This document shows positions 24,426 to 32,378 of a stretch of DNA of 64,000 bases, piece after piece. The notes beneath the pieces were generated by a model. That model had not been told where the DNA came from. It made no database searches and saw only the letters and a program-made list of their open reading frames with translations. Every line of letters begins with the position of its first letter. Positions within the stretch are counted from its first letter, which is position 1. This stretch comes from Streptomyces sp. NBC_00568 (GTDB lineage: Bacteria > Actinomycetota > Actinomycetes > Streptomycetales > Streptomycetaceae). The DNA lies in the NCBI RefSeq assembly GCF_026341855.1, contig NZ_JAPENW010000002.1, forward strand, positions 1-64,000, written 5' to 3'. The translations under genes and the position numbers were made by a program.

Positions 24426-24784
24426 CTCGCGTAGCCGCTCGCGAGGAGGTGGCGGGTGCCCTTGTAGGAGTGGAGGCCGGCATAGAGGGCCTCGTCGATG
24501 GGGCCGTAAATGGGTACGCGGATCCAGTGGCCGGTGGTGCGGTGCCGTGTCCAGACCTTGAGGGCGTCGCGGCCGGTGGCGGTCCGGTAGGCCTTGGCGA
24601 CGTGGCGGCCGAACCAGGACTTCTGCCCGTCCTTCAGGTCGCCGCCGCCGATGAGGTCGAGGAAGTCGCCGGTGCGGACGAGCTTTCCGGCATGACTCCC
24701 GAGGTCTTTCGGCGCATCGCCCGCGCCGAAGGCGTCGAACGCAAGCGGGAGCCCACCGTCGGCCGCGAAGTCGAAGCCAAGCGC
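24416..24784 (-). pseudogene. phage replication-type protein, C-terminal fragment
   Basis: An open frame directly after a TGA (24785) reads FAADGGLPLAFDAFGAGDAP, KDLGSHAGKLVRTGDFLDLI and then TRHRTTGHWIRVPIYGP to a stop at 24416. It resembles the C-terminal tail of helicase/primase or AAA-type replication proteins of actinophages. There is no start codon, and the plus-strand gene at 24802 begins 17 bases away, so a deletion has fused unrelated ends. Assignment uncertain. Confidence 0.35.
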
Positions 24785-24801
24785 TCAGGTGGGCCCGTCG
24801 C

Positions 24802-25116
24802 GTGACTCCGGACCAGGCGGCGATGGCCGCGTTCCTGCGTGAGCGGTATGCCGAGAAGCTCGCCAATGCCCACACGATGGCCAGGGCGTTCACTCAGGGC
24901 ATGGGCAGCGATCTCGGTCTCCAGCCAGCCGACGCCGCGCATCAGGCGCGCAGCAGGATCCATGCCGCCGAAGCCCGCACCCGTTTCCTCGACGAGACGG
25001 TGATCCCGTACCTGGATACGGCCGGGCCGACGGGCAGGATCGCGGACATCCAGCTGCGGTTGCTGGCCGACGAGCACAAGGGTGCCCGCGGCTACGACGA
25101 GGCGTGGCGCCCGTAG
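24802..25116 (+). CDS. DUF6221-like protein
   Basis: A 104-aa protein from GTG 24802 (MTPDQAAMAAFLRERYAEKL). It is helical throughout and ends IQLRLLADEHKGARGYDEAW-RP. The ending (LRLLA...Y..EWRP) matches the C-terminus of the DUF6221 proteins that are abundant in Streptomyces mobile elements and prophages. Function unknown. Confidence 0.5.
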   Translation: MTPDQAAMAAFLRERYAEKLANAHTMARAFTQGMGSDLGLQPADAAHQARSRIHAAEARTRFLDETVIPYLDTAGPTGRIADIQLRLLADEHKGARGYDEAWRP

Positions 25117-25166
25117 CTTCCCGGATTCCGGCCCGACTCCCCCACCTCCGCGGGCAGACTGCGGGT

Positions 25167-25370
25167 ATGGCGATCAGGGTGGGTGTGCAGGCGGACAGCG
25201 AGGACGAGTGCGCGGAAGGACTCGCGCAGCTGGTGGACGCCGGCTATCTGCCGGTGATGATGCCTCGGTTCCTGACTGACGGGCGGTGGCTGGCCCGCGC
25301 CGTACCCGCACCAACGGCAAAGGCCCCGACCGGAGATGATCCCGGTCGGGGCCCTGCCGTGTCTGGCTGA
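25167..25370 (+). CDS. small hypothetical protein, reads through a terminator hairpin
   Basis: A 67-aa ORF from ATG 25167 (MAIRVGVQADSEDECAEGLA). The first 45 residues look like a real alpha/beta domain. The last 20 codons run through the stem of the hairpin at 25322-25353, so the true protein may end differently or the tail may be accidental. It follows the DUF6221-like gene by 50 bases. Confidence 0.4.
   Translation: MAIRVGVQADSEDECAEGLAQLVDAGYLPVMMPRFLTDGRWLARAVPAPTAKAPTGDDPGRGPAVSG
25322..25353. terminator. bidirectional terminator hairpin
   Basis: GGCCCCGACCGG ... CCGGTCGGGGCC, a perfect 12-bp stem with an 8-base loop between converging genes. Confidence 0.7.
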
Positions 25371-25371
25371 G

Positions 25372-25752
25372 CTACGGCTGCATGTCCTCGAGCGTGTCTT
25401 CTTGCATCTTCCGCTCGTCGAAATGCCCGTCGTCGTCGAGCCAGCCGAGGTCGCCCATGGCCGCGTTGAGGACGAGCGCGTCGTAGTCGTCTTTCTTCAC
25501 GTCGTTGCAGGCCGACGGCTTGCCCTTCTCATCGGCCTTGAACTGGGCGGCGAGCGCCTTCTGGCAGTCCTTGACGATGTCGCCGTAGGACGGCCGGGTG
25601 AGCCAGAACACCCCGCCGCCGATGGCGACGGCTCCGGCAGTGATGGCGGCAATGACCAGATTCCGGCGTCTTCTCCTCGCGACGGGCATCGGCCCGGGGG
25701 TCTGTCCGGGCATGGGCGGCATAGCGGGCGGCGGCGGAGTCTCGAACGTCAT
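25372..25752 (-). CDS. single-pass membrane protein
   Basis: A 126-aa protein from ATG 25752 with ribosome site GGGGGGA. A Pro/Met-rich cytoplasmic tail (MTFETPPPPAMPPMPGQTPG) ends in RRRRR. A helix (LVIAAITAGAVAIGGGVFWL) and a short extracytoplasmic acidic domain (SYGDIVKDCQKALAAQFKAD, a Cys pair, then YDALVLNAAMGDLGWLDDDG) follow. The layout is like the 217-aa gene at 22460. Function unknown. Confidence 0.6.
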   Translation of the reverse strand: MTFETPPPPAMPPMPGQTPGPMPVARRRRRNLVIAAITAGAVAIGGGVFWLTRPSYGDIVKDCQKALAAQFKADEKGKPSACNDVKKDDYDALVLNAAMGDLGWLDDDGHFDERKMQEDTLEDMQP

Positions 25753-25892
25753 GGTCCCCCCAGGTTGGTGCGGAGTCGGGATGCTAGCGGCGGGCATGCC
25801 AGTTACGGATGGGTCTGGTTGGACGTTCACCGCTTCGAGACCCGACATGGCGCGGCCCCCGGCGTGACGTCTGCTGGGGGCCGACTGCCGGG

Positions 25893-26084
25893 CTACAGCG
25901 CGCTGTCGAAGGTGACGGGCTTGCCGGGTCGGCGGCCAGGGATGTCGGGAACGCGTCCAGCAGCCCGGACTGCTGCGATGCCGAGCGGGTCGATGGCGGA
26001 CAGCGGGGTGTGCGGGCGGCGCTTGGACTTGGGGGCGGCGGCGCGGTGGCGGGGGATGGCGACGACGGTCAGGGGAGCGTTCAT
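25893..26084 (-). CDS. small basic hypothetical protein
   Basis: A 63-aa protein (MNAPLTVVAIPRHRAAAPKS, then PLSAIDPLGIAAVRAAGRVP) rich in Arg and Pro. Comparable short basic proteins occur in Streptomyces plasmids and prophages. Function unknown. Confidence 0.4.
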   Translation of the reverse strand: MNAPLTVVAIPRHRAAAPKSKRRPHTPLSAIDPLGIAAVRAAGRVPDIPGRRPGKPVTFDSAL

Positions 26085-26133
26085 GGCTGCAGTGTCCTCT
26101 CAGCCGCTGGAGTCCTCGGGGAGTCCGTGGCGA

Positions 26134-26340
26134 CTACTGATACTGGCCAGCATTGTCGATGAGCTCTTGGCCGAAGCGTCGATCGGCTGCACTGAAGATG
26201 TCGGCGCTGGAGTAGCCAGCGGCGTGGGCTGCGCTGACGGCCTTCTCGAGGCCGGCCGGCTGGCCTTGGCCTGACCGGTCGGCCCTGTATCCGTCGACGA
26301 CGATGCCGACAGCTACCTCGAGGACGTTGTCGCTGTGCAT
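26134..26340 (-). CDS. small helical hypothetical protein
   Basis: A 68-aa protein from ATG 26340 with a good ribosome site (GGAGCAAG). It is mostly helical (VLEVAVGIVVDGYRADRSGQ, then KAVSAAHAAGYSSADIFSAA). It lies in a run of small minus-strand genes. Function unknown. Confidence 0.5.
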   Translation of the reverse strand: MHSDNVLEVAVGIVVDGYRADRSGQGQPAGLEKAVSAAHAAGYSSADIFSAADRRFGQELIDNAGQYQ

Positions 26341-26366
26341 CTCTTGCTCCTTCGGTTGACACCTGG

Positions 26367-26657
26367 TTAGAGGCCTTGGGTCTGGGCGAGTTGAGCCGCC
26401 TGATCGAGCCGGAGCAGGACGGGCAGCGCGCTGGCCTGTGCCGCATTCCAGGACGGAATCGTTTCGGTGCTGGGGAATTCCCGTCGGATGACGTCGAGGA
26501 GGAAGACGCAGGCGTCGTCGGCGGCCCCGCGCGTCGAGGCTTCGAGCCGGATGGCGCGGATGGGGCAGACGGCTCCGTCCTCGTCGAAGATGGCGTCGCG
26601 GCACCACGGAACCCGGGCACCCGGCTGTGCACGCTGTGCGGAGCCGCGCAGGAGCTG
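26367..26657 (-). pseudogene. ORF without a start, probably N-terminally truncated
   Basis: A frame ending at 26367 keeps strong coding character over about 97 codons: FDEDGAVCPIRAIRLEASTR, GAADDACVFLLDVIRREFPS, then LLRLDQAAQLAQTQGL. No ATG, GTG or TTG occurs in frame back to a stop near 26790, so the start has been lost. It sits 27 bases before the 68-aa gene on the same strand. Confidence 0.4.
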
Positions 26658-26798
26658 ACGCCTCTCCCGCGCGATGCGGGTGGTGAGGATGGGAGGGGTA
26701 GCGGACGGGCGGCCCGGACAGATGGAGAACGCCTTGCATCGGTCGACGCTGCCGGGCAGGCCACCGGGCGCGGCCGGTTCCTCGGCCGGAATCCGATG

Positions 26799-27047
26799 TC
26801 ATTGCGCCCACCGGCGCCCGGGCGGGGCTCGCTGATCGGGCAAGAACGGCGTCCCGAGCATGTCTTCTTGCGCCTCGTCGGCGGTTGCCTCGCGGCAGGC
26901 CGTGCTGTTGACGTCCCCAGGCGCGATCGGTGGAGGTGCCGTCCGCGCAGGACGACACACCGTGGCATGCGCCCTTCTCTCGGGTGGAGTAGCCGCGCCC
27001 GGCCCTCCCTGCCGAACGCCTTGTGCGCTGATAGATTCATGATCCAT
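26799..27047 (-). CDS. hypothetical protein, low confidence
   Basis: An 82-aa ORF. The second half (APPPIAPGDVNSTACREATA, DEAQEDMLGTPFLPDQ) looks coding, while the first half is uncertain. It ends next to the truncated ORF at 26367-26790. Possibly a piece of the same decayed phage region. Confidence 0.3.
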   Translation of the reverse strand: MDHESISAQGVRQGGPGAATPPERRAHATVCRPARTAPPPIAPGDVNSTACREATADEAQEDMLGTPFLPDQRAPPGRRWAQ

Positions 27048-27178
27048 AGCGGTATTCGCTCATTCATCCGCATATCTTCCCTATTTTCGTCCCTCCGCCT
27101 GGTCCTGCTGGTGCTGTCTGCCGACTCGACCAGGTTCCGCGTGCCCGCGCGCGTGTCGAGCGGCAAGGAGTCGATTCC

Positions 27179-30088
27179 GTGACGATGACCGTTGATGACC
27201 TGCGCGCCCTACTGGCGGAGGCGGCGCCGGACGGCGAGGTGGTGGTCCCCGGGGAGGCGTTGGGGCCCGAGAGCGGCACGTTCCGTCCGCTGTTCGAGGA
27301 CGGGGTGCTGCGGGCGCGCCGCGAGGACGGCGGCGCGGGGGGTGACGGGGACGGTGAGGGCCTGTCGTTCGCCGGGTCGGCGCGCACCGTACTGGCCGAG
27401 GAACCGGTGCCCGTGCGGGTGGCGTTCGGGCACAACGGCGCGCCCGAGGTCACCGAGGTGCGGTTGTCGGCGGAGCTGCCGACGCCGGGCACCGCGGCCG
27501 ACGCACTGGGGCAGCGCCTCGGCATCGAGGGGCCCGCGCTTCCGGACATGCTGCGGGTGACGGAGCTGACGCTGGAGCAGACCGACGGCACCCTGCGACT
27601 CACCGGCAGCGGGGAGCACGGCCGCATCGCGGTCGTGCGTCGGCAGGGCACCGGACGGCTGCTGGTCGCCGAAAGCGACGCCGGCTGGCGGGTGCTGTGC
27701 GCGGACAGTGCGCTGGACGAGCGGCAGCTCGCCGACCTCGCAAGCGCGGCCGACGGGGTGAGCGTGCCGCGGCTGGCGGCGGGGCTGCCGGCCGGGGCGT
27801 GGCTGCTGCTGCCAGGCCCGGCGGGACCGGACGCGCCGCTGCTGGTGCCGGTGCGGCCCGAGCGGCGCGACCGTACGACGGGCACGGCGACGGCGCCGGT
27901 ACGCAAAGAGGGCCCGGCCGCGTACACCATCGCGCGCAACGGCGTACGCCGTGAACCGCACGCGATCGCCACCGACCGCGGCTTCTACGTCCTTGCGCCC
28001 GGCGGGCTGCGCGCGACCTGGGGCCGCTTCGGCGTGACCGGGCCGTCGACGTACGTGCCGGGCCGCAGCTGGTCGGACTTCGGGCTGACGGCGGGCGCAT
28101 CGGTGTCGGTCGAGTACCGCAATTCACCGCTGACGATCCTGGGCGGGCTGGCCGCGCTGGACGCGTCGCGATACCCGGACTACGAGGCGGTGGCGGGCGG
28201 CGTCCTGGTGGTGGACACCGGGACCTTCAGCGGCAGCGCAGTGGCCGCGGCCTTTGTGCCGGCGGCGGGCGGCAAGACCTCGTTCTTCGCGTTCGGGGCG
28301 CTGGGTTCGGCCAAGGGCATCGGACTGCCCGCCTTTCAGGTGCGCGGGATCGCCGCCGGTATGGGCTGGCGCAGCAACCTGCGGCTGGCCGGGACCGAAG
28401 ACCTGGCGGAGTTCCCGTTCCTGAAGGCGCTGGATGACCCGGCGTCGATCGGGATGGACGCGGACGGCAACGCCGACCCGATCGGGGTCCTGGAGAAGCT
28501 GACCTCGCCCCCGGTCGGGCAGCCGTGGGTGACGCCCGCCGCTGCGGGTGAGGATCCGTTGTGGCTGGCGGCGGGGCTGGCATTCACCGTGGCGGAGTTC
28601 TTCAACGGCAGCGCGATGGCCGTCCTGCAGACCGGTGAAGATCTGACGCTGGCGATGCTGGGCATGGCGGGCATGGAGTTCCCCAAGAAGGCGAACCGCA
28701 AGTACGCCAGCGTCGAGATCGCCCTGGAGATCGTCCTCAAACCGAAGGCCGGTGAGCTGTCCTTCAGCGCGGCCCTCACCCCGAACTCGTACGTCATCGA
28801 CCCGAGCTGCCGGCTGCGCGGCGGGGTCGCGGCGAAGATCTGGTTCGGGCCGAGCCCCAACCGCGGGGACTTCGTGGTCACGGTCGGCGGCTACCACCGC
28901 AACTACAAGCAGCCGGACACGTATCCGAGCGTGCCGCGCCTCGGCTTCGACTGGGACCTGTCCGGTGCGGTCACCATCTCCGGCAGTGCCTACCTGGCGC
29001 TGACCCCGGCCGCGGTGATGGGCGGCGGCTCGCTGGACGTGCGGTTCCACTCCGGCCCGGTACGGGCGTGGCTGACCGCGGGCGTGGATGTACTGATCCA
29101 GTGGAAGCCGTTCTGGTTCGAGGCCGGGTTCCACGTCAGCATCGGCGTGTCCGCCTCCGTCAAGATCCTTTTTGTGCGGATCACGATCACCGTCGAGGTC
29201 GGCGCGTCGCTGACGGTGTGGGGGCCGCCGACCGGAGGCCGGGCCAAGATCAAGCTGTGGTTCATCTCGTTCACGATCGGTTTCGGCCGCGACCGGGAGG
29301 CGGACAGCAACGCCCTGGACTGGCCGGGCTTTCGCGAGATGCTGCCGCCGGGGGACAACGCGGTCCGTATGCTGCCCGGCGCCGGGCTGATCGCGGACCG
29401 CCCGCCGTGGGTCACCGGCACGCGCAGCAGCGATGACGAGGCGTGGCAGGTGTCGTCGGCCGGGTTCGCCTTCTCCACCGACTCCGCCGTGCCGGTCACC
29501 GAGCTGTACGTGAACACCGCCACGGGCAGCCCGGTGGAGCGCGGCAGCAAACTCGACATCCGTCCCATGGCGAAGACCGGCCTGACCAGCGTCCAGTGCG
29601 TCAGCCTCAGCAAGGACGGCGAGAGCTTCGACATCAGCGACTGGGGCCACGCGCCCTCCAGGGCCGCCGTTCCGCAGGCGCTGTGGGGTGCGGGGAGCAG
29701 CAATATGCTGCCCGCGCCCGGCGAGCAGGTCGTACCGGACGAGCTGACCGGTGCGACGCTGATGTCTCCCGGCCCGGACTACGGCAACGACACCGGCTAC
29801 ATCACCGAGCAGACCTTCGCCTTCGACCCCATCGACCCCGACGGCATCCAGCCCCTCGACCCGGACGCCAGCCGGGTCGGGCCGGTGCCGCGGCGGCCCG
29901 GCGGGGTGATCCGCACGATCACGGACACCGTCGCCGCATCTGCGCAGAAGACCGCCCGTAGCGAGCTGGCCGCCGCCCTGACCAGCCTGGGCTTCAGCCT
30001 GGGAGCGCTGGATGAGGACCTGTCCGCGCACGCGCAGGCGGCCGAGACGGCCTTCACCGCCGAGCCGATGCTCGTCCCCGCTTCCTGA
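27179..30088 (+). CDS. DUF6603-type large beta-rich protein, gene 1 of five-gene cluster
   Basis: A 969-aa protein without signal peptide or classical membrane anchor. GTG 27179 follows AAGGAG. The central and C-terminal part (residues about 400-720) is a run of amphipathic beta strands with the DUF6603 pattern: FVVTVGGYHRNYKQPDTYPS, PRLGFDWDLSGAVTISGSAY, LALTPAAVMGGGSLDVRFHS, then IRITITVEVGASLTVWGPP-type strands. The fold suggests a barrel, layer or long beta-solenoid. The acidic N-terminal 330 residues contain a separate domain. The four downstream genes are on the same strand with gaps of 49, 27, 31 and 119 bases. Biological role unknown; a structural or scaffold role is inferred. Confidence 0.7.
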   Translation: MTMTVDDLRALLAEAAPDGEVVVPGEALGPESGTFRPLFEDGVLRARREDGGAGGDGDGEGLSFAGSARTVLAEEPVPVRVAFGHNGAPEVTEVRLSAELPTPGTAADALGQRLGIEGPALPDMLRVTELTLEQTDGTLRLTGSGEHGRIAVVRRQGTGRLLVAESDAGWRVLCADSALDERQLADLASAADGVSVPRLAAGLPAGAWLLLPGPAGPDAPLLVPVRPERRDRTTGTATAPVRKEGPAAYTIARNGVRREPHAIATDRGFYVLAPGGLRATWGRFGVTGPSTYVPGRSWSDFGLTAGASVSVEYRNSPLTILGGLAALDASRYPDYEAVAGGVLVVDTGTFSGSAVAAAFVPAAGGKTSFFAFGALGSAKGIGLPAFQVRGIAAGMGWRSNLRLAGTEDLAEFPFLKALDDPASIGMDADGNADPIGVLEKLTSPPVGQPWVTPAAAGEDPLWLAAGLAFTVAEFFNGSAMAVLQTGEDLTLAMLGMAGMEFPKKANRKYASVEIALEIVLKPKAGELSFSAALTPNSYVIDPSCRLRGGVAAKIWFGPSPNRGDFVVTVGGYHRNYKQPDTYPSVPRLGFDWDLSGAVTISGSAYLALTPAAVMGGGSLDVRFHSGPVRAWLTAGVDVLIQWKPFWFEAGFHVSIGVSASVKILFVRITITVEVGASLTVWGPPTGGRAKIKLWFISFTIGFGRDREADSNALDWPGFREMLPPGDNAVRMLPGAGLIADRPPWVTGTRSSDDEAWQVSSAGFAFSTDSAVPVTELYVNTATGSPVERGSKLDIRPMAKTGLTSVQCVSLSKDGESFDISDWGHAPSRAAVPQALWGAGSSNMLPAPGEQVVPDELTGATLMSPGPDYGNDTGYITEQTFAFDPIDPDGIQPLDPDASRVGPVPRRPGGVIRTITDTVAASAQKTARSELAAALTSLGFSLGALDEDLSAHAQAAETAFTAEPMLVPAS

Positions 30089-30137
30089 CCGGCCCCTTCC
30101 TGGCTTCCCGCCCTTCACCGATTGGGGTGACCTCCGC

Positions 30138-32351
30138 GTGTCCACCACCACGCCTCCCGTGCAGCACCGCACACGGTTCTTCGACCACCGCGTCCCCGCC
30201 CTCTACGGCGGCAAGTACACGATCACCACCGATCAGAGCATCAACGGGCTGAACACCGCTCCCACGCTGCCGCCCCGCGAGCAGCGGTTCGACGTGCGCG
30301 GGCCCCGGTTCGCCATCGCCGCAACCGATGTGCACGCCTGCTACCCGCTGCCTGGCTCGACCGGCACCTTCGCCCAGGTACTCCCGCACATCACCTTCGA
30401 CACCCCGGGGGTGCCGTGGCTGTATCCGATGGCCGGACAGGACCCGTCGGTGCCCACGATGGCGCTGATGGTCTTCCGGGCGGGGGAACTGCCCGGCGAC
30501 CTCAAAGCCATCGGCCTGGCCGACACCTGCACGGTCCTCAACCTGTTGGACGGGCGGTCGGACGAGGGTGAACCGCTGGCTGGCCGGCCGCCACGGATCG
30601 ATCCGGACACCCTGTTCCGCGACGAGCAGGACCTGGTCTGCCGCAGCATCCATGTGCCGGCAGATCTGTTCGCCGCGCTCGCCCCGCTGCCGGCGGAGAT
30701 GGGGATGCTGGCGCACGTCCGCGAGGGCGGCCCGCCGGACGCCACTCGCGGTGCCTCACCCGCCCCGGCCGAGGAGGATTTGAAGGCGGTCGTCGTCGCC
30801 AACCGCTTCCCCTCCTTCGACGGCGGCCCGTATGTGGTGCACCTGGTCTCGCTGGACGGCTTCGCCGACTGCCTGGGCCCGGACGGCACCGTGCCCGACG
30901 GGGGGCTGCGGGTGGTGTCCATGTGGTCGTGGGTGTTCGAGTCCGTGCCGGATGAGGGGCTGGGCTTCGGTGACCTGGCGCAGAAGCTCGTTGCCGACAC
31001 CGACTTGCTGCGCCTGCGCCCCGAGGCGCCGCCGTCCAACCCGGGGCCGGCCGAGCAGGTGGCCTTGGACCGGCTCGCAGCCGGGGCGACCGCGCTGCCG
31101 CAGCGCCTGGCCTCCGGGGAGCGCACATTCGGTTTCTACCGGGGCCCCTTCACCGCCGCCCCCGCGCAGCCACTACCGGACCCGGCCGAGAACGAGGAAC
31201 GCCTGCACTCGGTCGACGAGGCACTGGTCTACCTCGAACAGCACGGGATCTACGACAACTCCTACGCCTCCGCGTTCGCGCTCGGCCGCGCGCTGGCACT
31301 GGCCGACCCCGAATTCCGCACCGCCCTGCTGACCTTCCGCAAGGCCGCCCGCGGTGCGGCCCGGCGCCTGCTCACCCACCCGCAGCTGGCCGGACGTTCG
31401 ATCGGCGCGGCGACCGCCGGGATGCTGACCGGCACCCCGTCCCGGGACGCCTTCGACCAGTTGCTGGCCGGCGACCGCGGCACCCGGCTCATGACCGCCC
31501 TGAACCGGGCCGGCGAGGACATCGCCGCCGGACGCCGCCGCACCCCCGCAGCCCGCAGCGCCACCATGGCCCCGTTGACCGCGGCCGGCCTGCACCAGGC
31601 ACTGGCCCGCTCCGAGGTCCGCGACGTGCTGCGGCAGGCCACCGCCCTGCAGCTCGACCCCGTACGGGCCTGGCTGGACCGCCTGGTGACCCTGGAAATG
31701 GTCCCCTTCGAACACCTGGTGCCAGACGCCGGGATGCTGCCCCAGGACAGCATCCGCTTCTTCTACGTCGACCCCGGATGGATCCGCGCCGCGGTCGACG
31801 GGGCACTGAGCATCGGTGTCGGGCAGACCCTGGACGAAGATCTCAACGACCTCGCCCGCGGTATCCAGGACCCGCCCGCGTGCGGGGTGCTGCTGCACTC
31901 CGACCTCGTCGAGGGCTGGCCCAAGACCATCTACACCGCCTTCCGCGACGACACCCCCGTCGAACCGATGCGCACCACCCAATGCGGCACGCACATCCTG
32001 TTGCACCTCTACCCGCAGGTGATCGACACCTTCACCCTGGCCGAGCCCCCGCAGGGCCTGCACTTCGGCTTCGGCGACCTGGGCACCATCCAGCTGCGGC
32101 AGATCTCGGGCGACGAGATCGGCATGCCGCTGCCGGGCGCGGACGGCGAGTTCCCCCGCGACCCGCAGGACGACCGTTTCACCCGGTTCAAGCGGCCCGG
32201 CGGCCTCGACGTCCTCAACCTCGGCGGCGCCGGCGACCCCCTGCTGCCCGCCCTGTCCCAGGCCCACGGCTTGGACGTGCCGCTGTCCTCGGCCCAGTTC
32301 ACCCTGCAAATGGTCAAAGCCCCCCAGTTGCAGACCTTCGCCCGCCCCTGA
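30138..32351 (+). CDS. large unknown protein, gene 2 of the DUF6603 cluster
   Basis: A 737-aa soluble protein. GTG 30138 is preferred (GGGGTGA just upstream) over the longer frame, which overlaps gene 1. Recognisable blocks are FFDHRVPALYGGKYTITTDQ, RFDVRGPRFAIAATDVHACY-P, AVVVANRFPSFDGGPYVVHL-VSLDG, a large helical middle (ALVYLEQHGIYDNSYASAFA, then LALADPEFRTALLTFRKAAR) and a C-terminal beta part (GLHFGFGDLGTIQLRQISGD). No enzyme motif, signal or membrane helix is visible. Its conserved company with genes 1 and 3 suggests that they form one assembly. Function unknown. Confidence 0.65.
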   Translation: MSTTTPPVQHRTRFFDHRVPALYGGKYTITTDQSINGLNTAPTLPPREQRFDVRGPRFAIAATDVHACYPLPGSTGTFAQVLPHITFDTPGVPWLYPMAGQDPSVPTMALMVFRAGELPGDLKAIGLADTCTVLNLLDGRSDEGEPLAGRPPRIDPDTLFRDEQDLVCRSIHVPADLFAALAPLPAEMGMLAHVREGGPPDATRGASPAPAEEDLKAVVVANRFPSFDGGPYVVHLVSLDGFADCLGPDGTVPDGGLRVVSMWSWVFESVPDEGLGFGDLAQKLVADTDLLRLRPEAPPSNPGPAEQVALDRLAAGATALPQRLASGERTFGFYRGPFTAAPAQPLPDPAENEERLHSVDEALVYLEQHGIYDNSYASAFALGRALALADPEFRTALLTFRKAARGAARRLLTHPQLAGRSIGAATAGMLTGTPSRDAFDQLLAGDRGTRLMTALNRAGEDIAAGRRRTPAARSATMAPLTAAGLHQALARSEVRDVLRQATALQLDPVRAWLDRLVTLEMVPFEHLVPDAGMLPQDSIRFFYVDPGWIRAAVDGALSIGVGQTLDEDLNDLARGIQDPPACGVLLHSDLVEGWPKTIYTAFRDDTPVEPMRTTQCGTHILLHLYPQVIDTFTLAEPPQGLHFGFGDLGTIQLRQISGDEIGMPLPGADGEFPRDPQDDRFTRFKRPGGLDVLNLGGAGDPLLPALSQAHGLDVPLSSAQFTLQMVKAPQLQTFARP

Positions 32352-32378
32352 CCGGCACCCGTACTTCTGGAGGACCCG

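Noticed and set aside
30012..30137. Longer N-terminus for gene 2 of the DUF6603 cluster
   Set aside because: It would overlap gene 1 and reads as the antiphase of its C-terminus. GTG 30138 has a ribosome site and begins the conserved-looking protein.
28124..30172. 682-aa minus-strand ORF and similar long minus ORFs at 31173-32309, 32424-34574 and 34599-35891
   Set aside because: High-GC shadow frames opposite the large cluster genes; Gly/Val/Arg-rich composition without motifs.
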